Assembly (NCBI GenBank): GCA_963663675.1
Contig: OY760498.1
Location: forward strand, 558,001 to 622,000
Length of the DNA: 64,000 nucleotides
Direction: 5' to 3'
From: CAINVV01 sp963663675
GTDB lineage: Bacteria; Bacteroidota; Bacteroidia; Bacteroidales; Prolixibacteraceae
A program made the translations under genes and the position numbers. Below, piece by piece: positions 1 through 8,646 of this stretch. Positions within the stretch are counted from its first letter, which is position 1, and each line of letters begins with the position of its first letter. Below the pieces are notes generated by a model. It ran no database searches. It was given only the letters and a program-made list of their open reading frames with translations, and was not told where the DNA came from.

Positions 1-11
1 TTAGCACATTG

Positions 12-2201
12 TCAATTCTTCCCGTATTTCCCAGTCACCTGCAGATACCTGGCTTTTGCGATCTGGTATCCGGAAAGGAAATTGGCAAGGTTGTCACGGG
101 CCGACTGCACCATAGCCTGCGCTTCCAGTATATCTGAAACATTGACGATTCCGGCTTTGTAGTTGTCTCGGCTTATTTTCAGGTTCTCTTCTGCCTGGCG
201 TATGGATGTTCTGGCCAGTTCAACCTGCAGGAAAGTTTCGTCAAGGGTATAGCGTGCCTGTTGCATCTGAAGAAGCAATTTTTCTGTGTTGTCGTTCACC
301 ATGATGGCATTCTGTTCTTCCTTCAGCCTGCGTTCCTTCATCTTGTGGGATGCTTCCCACCACCCTGATATTGGGATATTTACAGATCCAAAAACCATAC
401 CAACAGTTGAACTCTGATCTTTCATGACATCGAGATACATGCCACCTGCGCCTACACCAAATTTAGGAAGGTACTCGCCCCGCTGCATCCTGGTCTGGTA
501 CTTTTCTGCCTCAGCGCTTTTTTGCAGCAAGCGGTATTCTGATCTGTTTGCAAGTGCCTGGTTATGATCTGAATAAATTAATTGAGGATCATTGGCTTTG
601 ATCAGGCTGTCGGCAAAACTGACATTGTCATTGTATAGAAGGCCAATATACTGGCAGAGTGCCATTTTCGATAAGATGATCCCGTCGGACAGCTTGATCC
701 TGTTCATCTGAAGTTCGTTTTGCCTGAGCTCTACCTTAAGCAGGTCGTTCCGGTTGATCAATCCGGCTTTCCAGGCATCGTTAACCTCCTTGTGCAGTGT
801 GTCTAACAGTTGAATATAGCGATCCAGTGTTTTTAACTTTTCGCCAAGCGCTACAATCTGCCAGTATTGCTTTTCGGTTTCAATGGAGATATCGTCACGG
901 GTGGCGGTCAGTTGAATCTGGTTTACTTCAATCCCGAGGCTGGCCAGCCTGTTACCTGTAACTACCCGTCCTCCCATAAAGACAGGCTGAATGGCTGTAG
1001 CTACACCTATAGTACCGCTTTCGAACATGGAAATTGTGGTTGCCGGCATATAGGCGAATTGGGTAGCCGTTGCTATACTGGCAGGATTTCCGTCGTAGAC
1101 AGGCAGATTACCCCCGGCATTGTTCAACTCAAACATGGGTTTGTTGAACTTGTAAGTCAGGCCTGTTACATCCACCTGCGGGAAAAATTTGGTAAAAGCT
1201 GCCTTTTTAACCTGTTCGGAGGACTTAACATCAAGTATTTTATTCTTTACCTGGGCATTGTTCCTGGACGCAAGACTTTTGCAGGAATCCAGGCTGATTG
1301 ATTGTGCATTTGCCTGGATAGAAAACAAGGAAATCGCTATGACTAAAACAGGCATTGAAAGTGGCATAACCGGTTTATTTTTGTGTTTGCGTTGGCCTTG
1401 CGGCGGGATAGACCAGAATCCTGGTTTTGCCTGTCTGTCGGTATACAAATAGGAGTAAACAATTGGGAGTACATATAATGTCAGCACCATGGAGACAAGC
1501 AGTCCGAAGCAGATTACCGTCCCAAGAGGTCCCCAGAGCGGTGATCGGCTGATTATCATAGGAATGACACCTACTGAGGCTGCTGCTGAGGTCAGGAATA
1601 TCGGACGCATACGGCGTTTCCCTGCCATCAGGGCAGCCTCCCGAACCGGCATTTTATTCTTGCCATGTAACACCCGGGCATAATCGATGAGGATGATTCC
1701 ATTGCGGACAACCATACCGCATAGGCTTGAAATGCCTACAAATGCGGTGATGCTGAAAGGGTATCCCATCAGTTTTAGTCCTATGGCTGCTCCAGGAAGC
1801 GTCAGCAGCATGGTAGACATGATCAGAAGGGAAAGTCTAACTTTTTTGAACTGGAACAGAAGAATGAAAAATATCACTACTATGCTCAGCGCCAGGGCAA
1901 TAGTCATTGGGGTGAATACCTCTTCCTGACCCTCATAATCTCCTCCATAATTGATGGAAGTTCCTTCCGGAAGCTTCAGGTTGTCGACTTTGGGTTTGAT
2001 TTCGTCAAACATCTTTGCAGCTACCCCGTTCTGATCGTTGTCAATGAACAGGGTTAGGGTGGGAGTACCATTCCTGTGTACGATGGTCCCTTCGGTCCAT
2101 TCCGGCGACAGGCTTGCAAATGAACGCAAAGGTATTGCGGAAAAGCTTGAAAGAGAAGTTATGTACTGATCCTCAATGGTTTTTGATGCTTTTCTTTGCA
2201 T
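12..2201 (-). CDS. RND efflux pump C-terminal part fused to TolC-type outer-membrane channel
   Basis: Residues 1-255 are the last periplasmic portion and final membrane helices of an RND permease; the motif GMVVRNGIILIDY marks the helix that carries the conserved Lys/Arg of the proton relay. A basic linker (about 256-277) leads to a hydrophobic stretch ending SIQANAQ near residue 300, which looks like a signal peptide. Residues 301-729 read as a TolC/OEP-type channel with long coiled-coil helices. RND-TolC fusions are known in Bacteroidota. The true N-terminus is almost certainly the upstream RND frame (2173-4494): joining the frames by removing one base near 2180-2184 gives a continuous pump of about 1,030 residues plus channel. 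Met279 (codon 1365-1367) could serve as a separate start for the channel alone. Whether the two halves are made as one protein is not visible. Confidence 0.85.
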   Translation of the reverse strand: MQRKASKTIEDQYITSLSSFSAIPLRSFASLSPEWTEGTIVHRNGTPTLTLFIDNDQNGVAAKMFDEIKPKVDNLKLPEGTSINYGGDYEGQEEVFTPMTIALALSIVVIFFILLFQFKKVRLSLLIMSTMLLTLPGAAIGLKLMGYPFSITAFVGISSLCGMVVRNGIILIDYARVLHGKNKMPVREAALMAGKRRMRPIFLTSAAASVGVIPMIISRSPLWGPLGTVICFGLLVSMVLTLYVLPIVYSYLYTDRQAKPGFWSIPPQGQRKHKNKPVMPLSMPVLVIAISLFSIQANAQSISLDSCKSLASRNNAQVKNKILDVKSSEQVKKAAFTKFFPQVDVTGLTYKFNKPMFELNNAGGNLPVYDGNPASIATATQFAYMPATTISMFESGTIGVATAIQPVFMGGRVVTGNRLASLGIEVNQIQLTATRDDISIETEKQYWQIVALGEKLKTLDRYIQLLDTLHKEVNDAWKAGLINRNDLLKVELRQNELQMNRIKLSDGIILSKMALCQYIGLLYNDNVSFADSLIKANDPQLIYSDHNQALANRSEYRLLQKSAEAEKYQTRMQRGEYLPKFGVGAGGMYLDVMKDQSSTVGMVFGSVNIPISGWWEASHKMKERRLKEEQNAIMVNDNTEKLLLQMQQARYTLDETFLQVELARTSIRQAEENLKISRDNYKAGIVNVSDILEAQAMVQSARDNLANFLSGYQIAKARYLQVTGKYGKN

Positions 2202-2205
2202 TTTC
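2173..2205 (-). other. Frame break between the two RND halves
   Basis: The upstream RND frame ends here with ...KKSIKNH then TGA, while homologous pump sequence resumes in another frame as KTIEDQYITSL. Going from one frame to the other needs a +1 shift, equal to one surplus base. The + strand carries a T5 run at 2180-2184 (A5 in the mRNA) exactly where the register changes; with four bases the reading is KKSIKTIEDQYITSL, which fits RND proteins. It could be a real mutation, a phase-variable homopolymer, a sequencing or assembly error, or +1 recoding. No classical -1 slippery heptamer fits, since the shift is in the other direction. Confidence 0.8.
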
Positions 2206-4494
2206 TTCCTGTGTCAGGCGAACTTCTACAGGATAGTCATTTTCCCAGATGGTGGTAAGTGGCAGTCCACCAAGGCCTACCATCAGTGATGTTGATACAA
2301 ACCCCTTGGTATATCCCATGCGGTTGGCTTTGTCGCGGTTGAGATTCACCCTGATGCCCTGCCTCATCTGATCCCAGTCTGTACGTGACCAGGCAATGTG
2401 TTGTGTGTTCTTCAGGATTTCAGTTACCTGTTTTTCGACTGCCCTGATATCTCTGACTGAATCTGAAGTAATGCGGACCTCAATCGGGGCTTTGTTCAGC
2501 TGAAGTGCAAGAATTTTGAATTTCACGTGGGCATTTTCGAAATGGTCGGCATACCGTGAACTGTAATCGTTGACAATGGCACGCGTTGCCTTGTCCGAAA
2601 CTGTGTTGACCAGCAACTGACCGTAGTTGGGAGAAGGCATATTGGGCGCATAAGCCACCTGGAAACGGGGCGAACTGGTTCCGATAAAACTGGTCACATT
2701 GGTAACCCTTTCATCGTGAATCAGGACCTGCTCGAGACTGTCAACAACCTGGGCAGTACTTTCGAGTGAAGAACCTGTTGGCTGGTAGACTTCGACAGCA
2801 AACTGGTTCCTTTCCAACTCGGGAAACAGCTGCTGGTCCGTGTTTTTAATAATAATAAGTGCAACGACAACCAGTGCTAAAGCAGTAATCATTACATATT
2901 TCGGATGTACAAATACTTTTTCCAGCGTCAGGTCGTACCAGCCCTGGAGCCATTCCAGGAAAGATCTGCCATTTTTTGTGGATTCCTTACTTTTCAACCC
3001 CTTTTTAATAAAGACAAAATTAAGGTAGGGGACGAGTAACACGGCCACGCCAATTGATACGATCAATGCTGTACTTACCACGATCGGAATTGTCTCCAGA
3101 AATTCGCCTGCCGTACCCGGAATCATCAGTCCCAGAGGGATATAAGTGACCATAATGGCCAGGGTAGCGGTAACAATTGGTATTAAAAGCTCCCTTGCGC
3201 TGGCAATTGCTGCATGCCAGGGGGAGGTGCCATGGTCTATTTTTTCAACATGATTGTCAATGATTACTATCGAGTTATCGACGATCATACCCAAAACGAG
3301 AATCAGTGATGCCAGTGAAACGGTATGCAGTTCAACGCCAAAAAAGTAGAGAATACTCAAGGTGATGAGAACCGAAATCGGCACCGTGATACCGGCTACA
3401 GAAGCTACCCTTAACGGGAGTAACAGCATAGTAACCAGGATGACAGCAACAATGGCAATAAGAAATTCCTTCATGAAATTGGTAACAGAATCGTCGACAT
3501 ATTTCGGCAGTTCAGAGATTTTGGCGACATTGATATCTGAAGGACAATTCTTTTGGAAAGCGGTAATGGCTTTGTCAACTTCAGCGCCATACTCCACAAT
3601 GTTTTTGTTGGACTGCATCTCCAGCGAGAGCAGAATGGTCTTTTTGCCGTTCTGTTTGATGTAGCTGTCAGGATCATCATAACGTCGCTCAATGGTGGCA
3701 ATGTTTTTCAGACGAACCACGTTCCCCATTGGGTCTGAATAGACAATCTGATCTGCCAGGTCCTTCTCCGACTCGAAATTTGGCGGCAGATGTACAGACA
3801 GGTTGTAGCTGCCATCCTTCAGCTCCCCTGCATAATTAACCATTCCGTTGAGCTGGTAGGAGCCTAGCAGGCTGAGTGTTTTGATATTGTATTCATTCAG
3901 CATCTCCGGCTTTACATTGACAAAAATTTTCTCCTTTTGCAACCCGTAATGCTTTATTTTTGAGGTAGCAGAGATTTTGCGGCATTCAGTCTCCAATCGC
4001 TTAAGCTGCTCCTCCAGTTCCTTGTAACTTTTGGACTCGGATGAAAGGGTGATCAGCAAAGCCGCAGTATCGCCGAAATCTGAATTGGCAATTAAAGCCA
4101 CCACCCCGGTTGGGAGTGTCATTTTCAGTTCGCTCAATCCATGTTTCAGTTTGGACCAGAACTGGTCCGCATTTTTCACATCATCATTCAGCTCCACGAA
4201 GATGTACATCATACCTTCCTTGGAATGGGAGTAGGTCTTGGCCTTTTTGATCTCCTGGTACCCGAAAATATAGTTTTCAACCTTCCTGGTAAGTTGCGCT
4301 TCCACCTCGGACGATGTAGCCCCGGGATAGACACCAACGATAACGCCTTGTCTTATTGTGAATTGCGGAAATTCGTTCCGAGGCATTTTTTTCAATGCAA
4401 CCACACCGATTATCATCAATATAACAGAAATGATAACTACGATGTTGTGGTTCCTCATCGCGAGCTCGATAAACCCGGTCTTTTTGTGGCTCAT
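2173..4494 (-). CDS. RND efflux transporter permease, N-terminal three quarters (frame-broken)
   Basis: This 773-residue frame is the N-terminal part of an AcrB/HAE1-like inner-membrane proton antiporter: a first transmembrane helix at about residues 15-35, a large periplasmic porter domain, then a block of helices with GMIVDNSIVIIDN, the TM4 motif in which AcrB has two adjacent Asp and this protein has Asp-Asn, as many Bacteroidota homologues do. A second periplasmic domain follows and the frame stops at TGA 2173-2175, before the last helices. The ATG overlaps the adaptor's stop codon by 4 bp (4491-4494), so the two are translationally coupled. The frame continues in the downstream feature after the break near 2180. 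Substrate is unknown; the family exports hydrophobic toxins and drugs. Confidence 0.88.
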   Translation of the reverse strand: MSHKKTGFIELAMRNHNIVVIISVILMIIGVVALKKMPRNEFPQFTIRQGVIVGVYPGATSSEVEAQLTRKVENYIFGYQEIKKAKTYSHSKEGMMYIFVELNDDVKNADQFWSKLKHGLSELKMTLPTGVVALIANSDFGDTAALLITLSSESKSYKELEEQLKRLETECRKISATSKIKHYGLQKEKIFVNVKPEMLNEYNIKTLSLLGSYQLNGMVNYAGELKDGSYNLSVHLPPNFESEKDLADQIVYSDPMGNVVRLKNIATIERRYDDPDSYIKQNGKKTILLSLEMQSNKNIVEYGAEVDKAITAFQKNCPSDINVAKISELPKYVDDSVTNFMKEFLIAIVAVILVTMLLLPLRVASVAGITVPISVLITLSILYFFGVELHTVSLASLILVLGMIVDNSIVIIDNHVEKIDHGTSPWHAAIASARELLIPIVTATLAIMVTYIPLGLMIPGTAGEFLETIPIVVSTALIVSIGVAVLLVPYLNFVFIKKGLKSKESTKNGRSFLEWLQGWYDLTLEKVFVHPKYVMITALALVVVALIIIKNTDQQLFPELERNQFAVEVYQPTGSSLESTAQVVDSLEQVLIHDERVTNVTSFIGTSSPRFQVAYAPNMPSPNYGQLLVNTVSDKATRAIVNDYSSRYADHFENAHVKFKILALQLNKAPIEVRITSDSVRDIRAVEKQVTEILKNTQHIAWSRTDWDQMRQGIRVNLNRDKANRMGYTKGFVSTSLMVGLGGLPLTTIWENDYPVEVRLTQEENAKKSIKNH

Positions 4495-5537
4495 AATTGC
4501 AGTGAGATTAAGCTGTTATCCGATAATTTTTCTTTTCCTCCGACGACGATTTGCTGGTCTGGTTCAAGGCCGCCAAGTACCTCAATGCCAGATTCATGAT
4601 AAGATCCAACCGTGATGTTTTGCTTCTTTACCCTTTTGCCGTCATCGGATACAACGAAAACAAAAGCATTTCCCTCGCTGTCTTTGCTTACCGCTTTGTA
4701 AGGGATCAACATAGAGGCTGCTTTGCGGTCAAGGTTGAGAGTTACATCGCAGACCATACCGGGTTTAAGTTCAAGCTGAGGATTCTTTACCGTGATTTTA
4801 ACGGTATATGTCCGGGATATTACATCAGCTACCGGACTGACATTGTTCACCATACCATCAAATTGTTTCCCGTCAAGAGCGGAAACCAAAAAAGAAGCCT
4901 TTTGTCCTTTGGCAATTTTGCTAATTTCGTTCTCAGGCACAGATATTTTCAAATTAACTATTTCAATATGAACAAGTTCTATGGGTGAAAGCGATGAGCC
5001 CAGGACGGATTGTCCGGGTTCAATGTTCCGGCGGCCAATAATACCATATGCAGGGGCACGCATGTTGCATTTTTCCAGGTTGTTTTTTGCGATCTCAAGC
5101 GATGATTTGGCCTGCTCCAGGTTGGAATCCATCTCTACCCACTTGATTTCGGGCAGGCTACCCTGGTCGTGAACCGACTTCAGCCGGTCCCAGGCGTCTT
5201 TGGCCTGCAGGTATTTTGCCAGGGCTGCATTGTAAATATTGTGCATATCTGCATTGTCAACGGTGGCGAGCAGCTGCCCTTTTTTGACCACATCGCCAAT
5301 CTCTGCATAAACTTTCTGTACCGTCCCTGTGGTCTGAAAAGAGAGAGGTATGGTCTGGGATGCCTCAATAGTTCCGCTGTAACGCAGGAGGTAAGTTTTT
5401 CCGGCAAGTGTTACCCGTGAAGTACTAACGGCAACAATCTTTTCCGGATTTGATGCGGCTGGTTTGGTTTTTCCACAGCTCACAACGATGGTGGCGAGAA
5501 TTGCTGAACCAATCAGGATTTGTTTAAATTGTCTCAT
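4491..5537 (-). CDS. RND efflux periplasmic adaptor lipoprotein (membrane fusion protein)
   Basis: The protein is 348 residues. It begins with a lipoprotein signal ending in the lipobox VVSC (Cys21), so it is probably anchored to a membrane by lipid. The HlyD/AcrA fold follows: the first lipoyl half-motif around IGDVVKKGQLLATVD, a coiled-coil hairpin at about residues 95-155, the second lipoyl half around MRAPAYGIIGRRNIEPGQ, then the beta-barrel and membrane-proximal domains. It bridges the RND pump and the TolC channel. It lies 72 bp after the TetR gene and overlaps the pump gene by 4 bp, which supports one transcript in the order regulator, adaptor, pump, channel. Confidence 0.93.
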   Translation of the reverse strand: MRQFKQILIGSAILATIVVSCGKTKPAASNPEKIVAVSTSRVTLAGKTYLLRYSGTIEASQTIPLSFQTTGTVQKVYAEIGDVVKKGQLLATVDNADMHNIYNAALAKYLQAKDAWDRLKSVHDQGSLPEIKWVEMDSNLEQAKSSLEIAKNNLEKCNMRAPAYGIIGRRNIEPGQSVLGSSLSPIELVHIEIVNLKISVPENEISKIAKGQKASFLVSALDGKQFDGMVNNVSPVADVISRTYTVKITVKNPQLELKPGMVCDVTLNLDRKAASMLIPYKAVSKDSEGNAFVFVVSDDGKRVKKQNITVGSYHESGIEVLGGLEPDQQIVVGGKEKLSDNSLISLQL

Positions 5538-5609
5538 GTTTTTGATTTTTATGCAGTTTATAATACGATTATCGTCTTTTGGTCGAAAATTGAAACAAAA
5601 AAAAGGAGA

Positions 5610-6197
5610 TCAGCTCAGTCCCCTGATGAGAATTCCGGAAGCCATATCAATGCGTTCTTCCAATCCGGACAGCTTGTTCTCAATAAAGAGATCTACCTCG
5701 ATACCCCGGAATGCGCTGACAAAAGTGTGGGCCAGCAAATCGACATCTTCTTCCCTGATAGCGGTAAATTCATTTGAATGAACACCGTGAAGCAACAGGC
5801 TTTTCAGAAATTCGACTTCATTGGAATCAAATTTGTACCTTAGCTTATGCATGATTTTAGTTGTATTGCTTTGCAGTTCACCGCCAACCATTTTGAACAG
5901 GAGTACTTTCTTCCTTAATTCGGCAAAATTTGTTGCCGCATAGGTCCTAAGTTTTTCACGGGCAGAATTTTTTTCCCTGACTGCCAAAAGTACTGCTGCC
6001 TGAACTTCATTGATCTCTTTGGTTACCACTGCATCAAAGACCTCATCCTTGTTGGTGAAATAGTAGTAAAGCGTACTTTTACCTTTCCCGGCGGCTTTAG
6101 CAATATCTTCCATTGTGGTTTTGTGCAACCCGTATTGCTGAAACAACTTGCTCGCTGCTTCCACAATTTCTCCACGAATAATTTCTTCTTTTTCCAT
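5610..6197 (-). CDS. TetR/AcrR-family transcriptional repressor
   Basis: The protein has 195 residues. The N-terminal TetR helix-turn-helix is clear: AASKLFQQYGLHKTTMEDIAKAAG followed by KSTLYYYFTNKDE (residues about 14-52), with the usual Y-Y-F end of the recognition region. The C-terminal helical domain is the presumed ligand pocket and has no recognisable family assignment. It is the first gene of the efflux operon. A perfect 12-bp inverted repeat just 6 bp upstream of its start (6204-6232) is the obvious candidate operator, so it probably represses itself and the pump genes until an exported compound binds. Confidence 0.92.
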   Translation of the reverse strand: MEKEEIIRGEIVEAASKLFQQYGLHKTTMEDIAKAAGKGKSTLYYYFTNKDEVFDAVVTKEINEVQAAVLLAVREKNSAREKLRTYAATNFAELRKKVLLFKMVGGELQSNTTKIMHKLRYKFDSNEVEFLKSLLLHGVHSNEFTAIREEDVDLLAHTFVSAFRGIEVDLFIENKLSGLEERIDMASGILIRGLS

Positions 6198-6203
6198 GCT
6201 GGA

Positions 6204-6232
6204 TACGATAAAACGATTTACGTTTTATCGTA
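6204..6232 (-). promoter_or_regulatory. Candidate TetR operator: 12-bp perfect inverted repeat
   Basis: TACGATAAAACG (6204-6215), a 5-bp spacer ATTTA, then CGTTTTATCGTA (6221-6232). The arms are exact reverse complements. The site lies 7-35 bp upstream of the TetR start. A near-consensus -7 box (CATATTTG on the - strand, 6233-6240; 7 of 8 matches to TAnnTTTG) abuts it, so a bound repressor would cover the transcription start. Confidence 0.75.
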
Positions 6233-6402
6233 CAAATATGAATTATTTTTTTAATGATTGGTATATCAGCAATGTTAATTAATTACAAAGAATTGAGAAG
6301 GAGATTGTAGGGCTGAGATTGGTTGAAAATATTTTCGCAAATCAATTTGGGAAGAATTTGTCATCAGGTATCCGTACAAATGTGTAATTCCGATATGCCA
6401 AA

Positions 6403-6440
6403 AATGTAAGAGGCTGCCTTTTCAGACAGCCTCTTACATT
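6403..6440 (-). terminator. Hairpin terminator after rubrerythrin gene
   Basis: AATGTAAGAGGCTG (6403-6416) and CAGCCTCTTACATT (6427-6440) form a perfect 14-bp stem with a 10-base loop. On the - strand the stem is followed by a short T run (6399-6402), as expected of an intrinsic terminator for the rubrerythrin gene ending at 6506. The rest of 6233-6505 shows no gene. Confidence 0.7.
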
Positions 6441-6505
6441 AATTAATTTAAATATTGTCCTGTTAAATCCGGATCGTTATTTGAGGACCAGTCACAGCAA
6501 TCCGG

Positions 6506-7117
6506 TTATATTAAAATGAATTTATCTTTCCCGGTTTGACAGAAAGCACATTTTTCATCCATTGCGGCTTGTTCGTAGGTGTTTCCACACACCGGACAGA
6601 CGGCATACCCTGCAGGTAATGTGTTTTCAGCTGTTGCTTTCAGTGCTTCGAGTGCTTTGGTGTAAAACTGCTGGTGTTTCTTCTCTGTATCATAAGCCCA
6701 GTTAAATGATCTGGTAGCTTTATCAACTTTTTCAGCTTTGGAATCAACAAGAAATTGCGGATACATGGTTGTTACTTCGTAGGTTTCACCTTCAATGGCT
6801 GCCTGTAGATTTTCGGCTGTGGTTTTCACCTCAAAGACAGGTGTAAAATCCTGAAATTTTTCTCCTAATCCTTCCAAAACTTTCTTGTGGTTGGCGGCAT
6901 GGATAGCTTCAGCTTTTGACGCTGCCTCAAAAAGTTTGGCAATATTGAGGTTGCCTTCTTCCGTTGCTTTTTTTGCAAAGGCTGAATACTTGGCGCTTGC
7001 AGTTGATTCTCCTTTTATTCCTGCTTTCAGGTTTTCAATGGTTTTGACAGGTTTGGCCGGATTACAACCTGCTAATGCGATCATACAGGTTAAAGCAAAA
7101 AAGAGTAAATTTTTCAT
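6506..7117 (-). CDS. Rubrerythrin-family lipoprotein (exported)
   Basis: The protein has 203 residues. The first 18 form a lipoprotein signal ending LAGC, so the mature protein should sit outside the cytoplasm as a lipoprotein. A four-helix ferritin-like domain follows with the di-iron ligand pattern GES, EAIH, GETYE and EKKH. A C-terminal rubredoxin-like domain has two CxxC knuckles, CPVCG and CAFC. Rubrerythrins reduce hydrogen peroxide using the di-iron site, fed by electrons through the Fe(Cys)4 site; most characterised members are cytoplasmic, so export is notable. The electron donor is not in the neighbourhood. It is a single gene with its own terminator. Confidence 0.93.
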   Translation of the reverse strand: MKNLLFFALTCMIALAGCNPAKPVKTIENLKAGIKGESTASAKYSAFAKKATEEGNLNIAKLFEAASKAEAIHAANHKKVLEGLGEKFQDFTPVFEVKTTAENLQAAIEGETYEVTTMYPQFLVDSKAEKVDKATRSFNWAYDTEKKHQQFYTKALEALKATAENTLPAGYAVCPVCGNTYEQAAMDEKCAFCQTGKDKFILI

Positions 7118-7214
7118 GTTAATACTTTTTAAATTTTAAAACTGGGAAAGTGTACTTATGCATTCATTGTAACAAAAGGCAAGCATTTTGTGAGGAAATC
7201 GCAGAGGAAAATTG

Positions 7215-7640
7215 CTAGAGAGGCATCATAAAATTATATACAAGTGACCCGCCAAAAAAGCCTGTCGCGCTAACTGAAATGGCTGCTAACCCATATAATG
7301 CAAAGGCAATCCATTTTAGTCCGGTCTTTGCGGACTTTCTGTTTAAAATCATTATCCTCAGAATGCTAACTGCAACCAGGATTGCCAGTGTGACCCATGC
7401 AAACAACATATGGGTACTCTTAGCATCACCTGCGGCACCAGTCATCTCAGCGGTAAAAATTACTCCGGAAAGTAGCGCTGTTATTGCAGTGAGCGTACCG
7501 GCAATCAGCAGATAAAAACCCAGGTTGGAAAGACATGCTTCTTTTTTAAAATACAATGATGCACATTCTGCAAGAAATCCAAACATAACCAAAGCAATGG
7601 GGAAATGCACCAACATCGGATGAAAATGGCTAGGAGACAT
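7215..7640 (-). CDS. DUF2231 family membrane protein
   Basis: This 141-residue protein has four predicted membrane helices and the family's opening motif HPMLVHFPIAL, with conserved histidines close to the membrane surface. DUF2231 proteins often sit near haem or redox genes and their function is unknown. It lies just upstream of the rubrerythrin gene on the same strand, separated by about 97 bp, so co-transcription is possible but not shown. Confidence 0.85.
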   Translation of the reverse strand: MSPSHFHPMLVHFPIALVMFGFLAECASLYFKKEACLSNLGFYLLIAGTLTAITALLSGVIFTAEMTGAAGDAKSTHMLFAWVTLAILVAVSILRIMILNRKSAKTGLKWIAFALYGLAAISVSATGFFGGSLVYNFMMPL

Positions 7641-7963
7641 AATTTTGGTTTTTTACGGATTGGTACCAGTAAAGATATTAATATTCAATTAATAATCAAG
7701 AGAATTCACAAGAAATAATTGCAATTTAGAATCAAGAAAATTACAGAACATTCCTGATTGCCATATAACTCAGGAATGAAAAATGACCGTTTTTTGAAAG
7801 TTGTAAGAGAGACTTTTTGGTTTTCATCCATCTATTTTAAAATATCAGTATTGAATTGGAAATTGGTGCCTCGTGAAAATAGTTTGAAGCAACAATTTTT
7901 TAATTCATTTAAATTTAATCCAATGTATTACAATTGAAATGTATTGACGCGGTAATGTAAAGA
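7641..7963 (+). other. Intergenic region without a recognisable gene
   Basis: A 323-bp A+T-rich stretch between the divergent DUF2231 gene and the response-regulator remnant. No open frame of note, RNA or clear hairpin was seen. Confidence 0.6.
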
Positions 7964-8158
7964 ATGAAGATTTTTCTCCTTGAAGTGGATTTTAAACAAT
8001 CATCTGAGATCAAACAATTTATCATTGAGAAAGAATTTGAATGTGATTCTGTTAAGGTTGGCAACCAGTTTTTGCGGCAATTCAGAATTTTCCCATGTCA
8101 CCTATTTATACCGGATATCAATATGCCGGGAAGGAATCAAAAGCCACAACTTTGTTGA
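7964..8158 (+). pseudogene. Remnant of a response regulator receiver domain
   Basis: The 64-codon frame starts MKIFLLEVDF and contains FIPDINMPGRN, aligning with the start (acidic pocket E7/D9) and phospho-acceptor region (D51) of a CheY-type receiver domain. It then stops at QLC, where a normal domain would continue another 60 residues. A different frame just downstream (about 8120-8165) reads TTLLIFPIIF, which resembles the fourth receiver strand, so the gene looks frame-shifted and decayed. No DNA-binding output domain is visible. The fragment is probably non-functional; a functional short protein cannot be excluded. Confidence 0.6.
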
Positions 8159-8313
8159 TTTTCCCGATCATCTTCCGGATATTTAACAGGATTAAATAGG
8201 TAGTGAAGGATAAATTATTGTAACATTAACTCCATCTTTCTTTTTTCTCTTCTGATATAATTTTTTTTTATGAGTGATATTAAAAACAATTTTAATAATT
8301 TAATAGCTTGAAT

Positions 8314-8646
8314 ATGAACCATATTTTAAGAAAGACAATACGTACGTTAAAGCTGTCTGCTTTCACAGCAATACTGTCTACGGGTTGCAGCAAATCCCTG
8401 ACAACCAATACGGATTCGCTGTATGTACCTACTGCGGCAGATGCAACGTCTGCTGCCACACTCGCCGAGTTGCAGGAAGGCAGGACACTTTTCATCAACC
8501 ATTGCGGGCGATGCCATGGTCTCTATTCTCCGGATAGCTATTCTGCTGCAAGCTGGAAATCAATCGTACCTGGGATGGCCTCCAGGGCTGGATTATCGAT
8601 TACCCAGGCTTTGCAGGTTTCCAAATATGTAACAAGAGGCAGGTAA
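8314..8646 (+). CDS. Small c-type cytochrome lipoprotein
   Basis: About 110 residues with an N-terminal signal and lipobox LSTGC, a short low-complexity linker, then a single haem-binding motif CGRCH followed by GLYSPDSY and PGM, whose Met is the likely distal ligand. This matches the small monohaem lipoproteins found in many Bacteroidota. The start is set at ATG 8314; a TTG two codons upstream is also in frame. The partner oxidoreductase is not nearby. Haem attachment needs a cytochrome c maturation system encoded elsewhere. Confidence 0.85.
   Translation: MNHILRKTIRTLKLSAFTAILSTGCSKSLTTNTDSLYVPTAADATSAATLAELQEGRTLFINHCGRCHGLYSPDSYSAASWKSIVPGMASRAGLSITQALQVSKYVTRGR

Noticed and set aside
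867..1301. 144-codon + strand frame inside the TolC part
   Set aside because: Antisense to a strongly supported channel domain; no motif or signal.
2176..2200. Programmed -1 frameshift heptamer in the RND gene
   Set aside because: The shift needed is +1 and no X-XXY-YYZ heptamer lies in the right frame.
5565..5575. ACGAT-T-ATCGT near the adaptor start, considered as a second TetR operator
   Set aside because: The arms are only 5 bp and do not match the 12-bp arms at 6204-6232 apart from CGAT; chance is likely.
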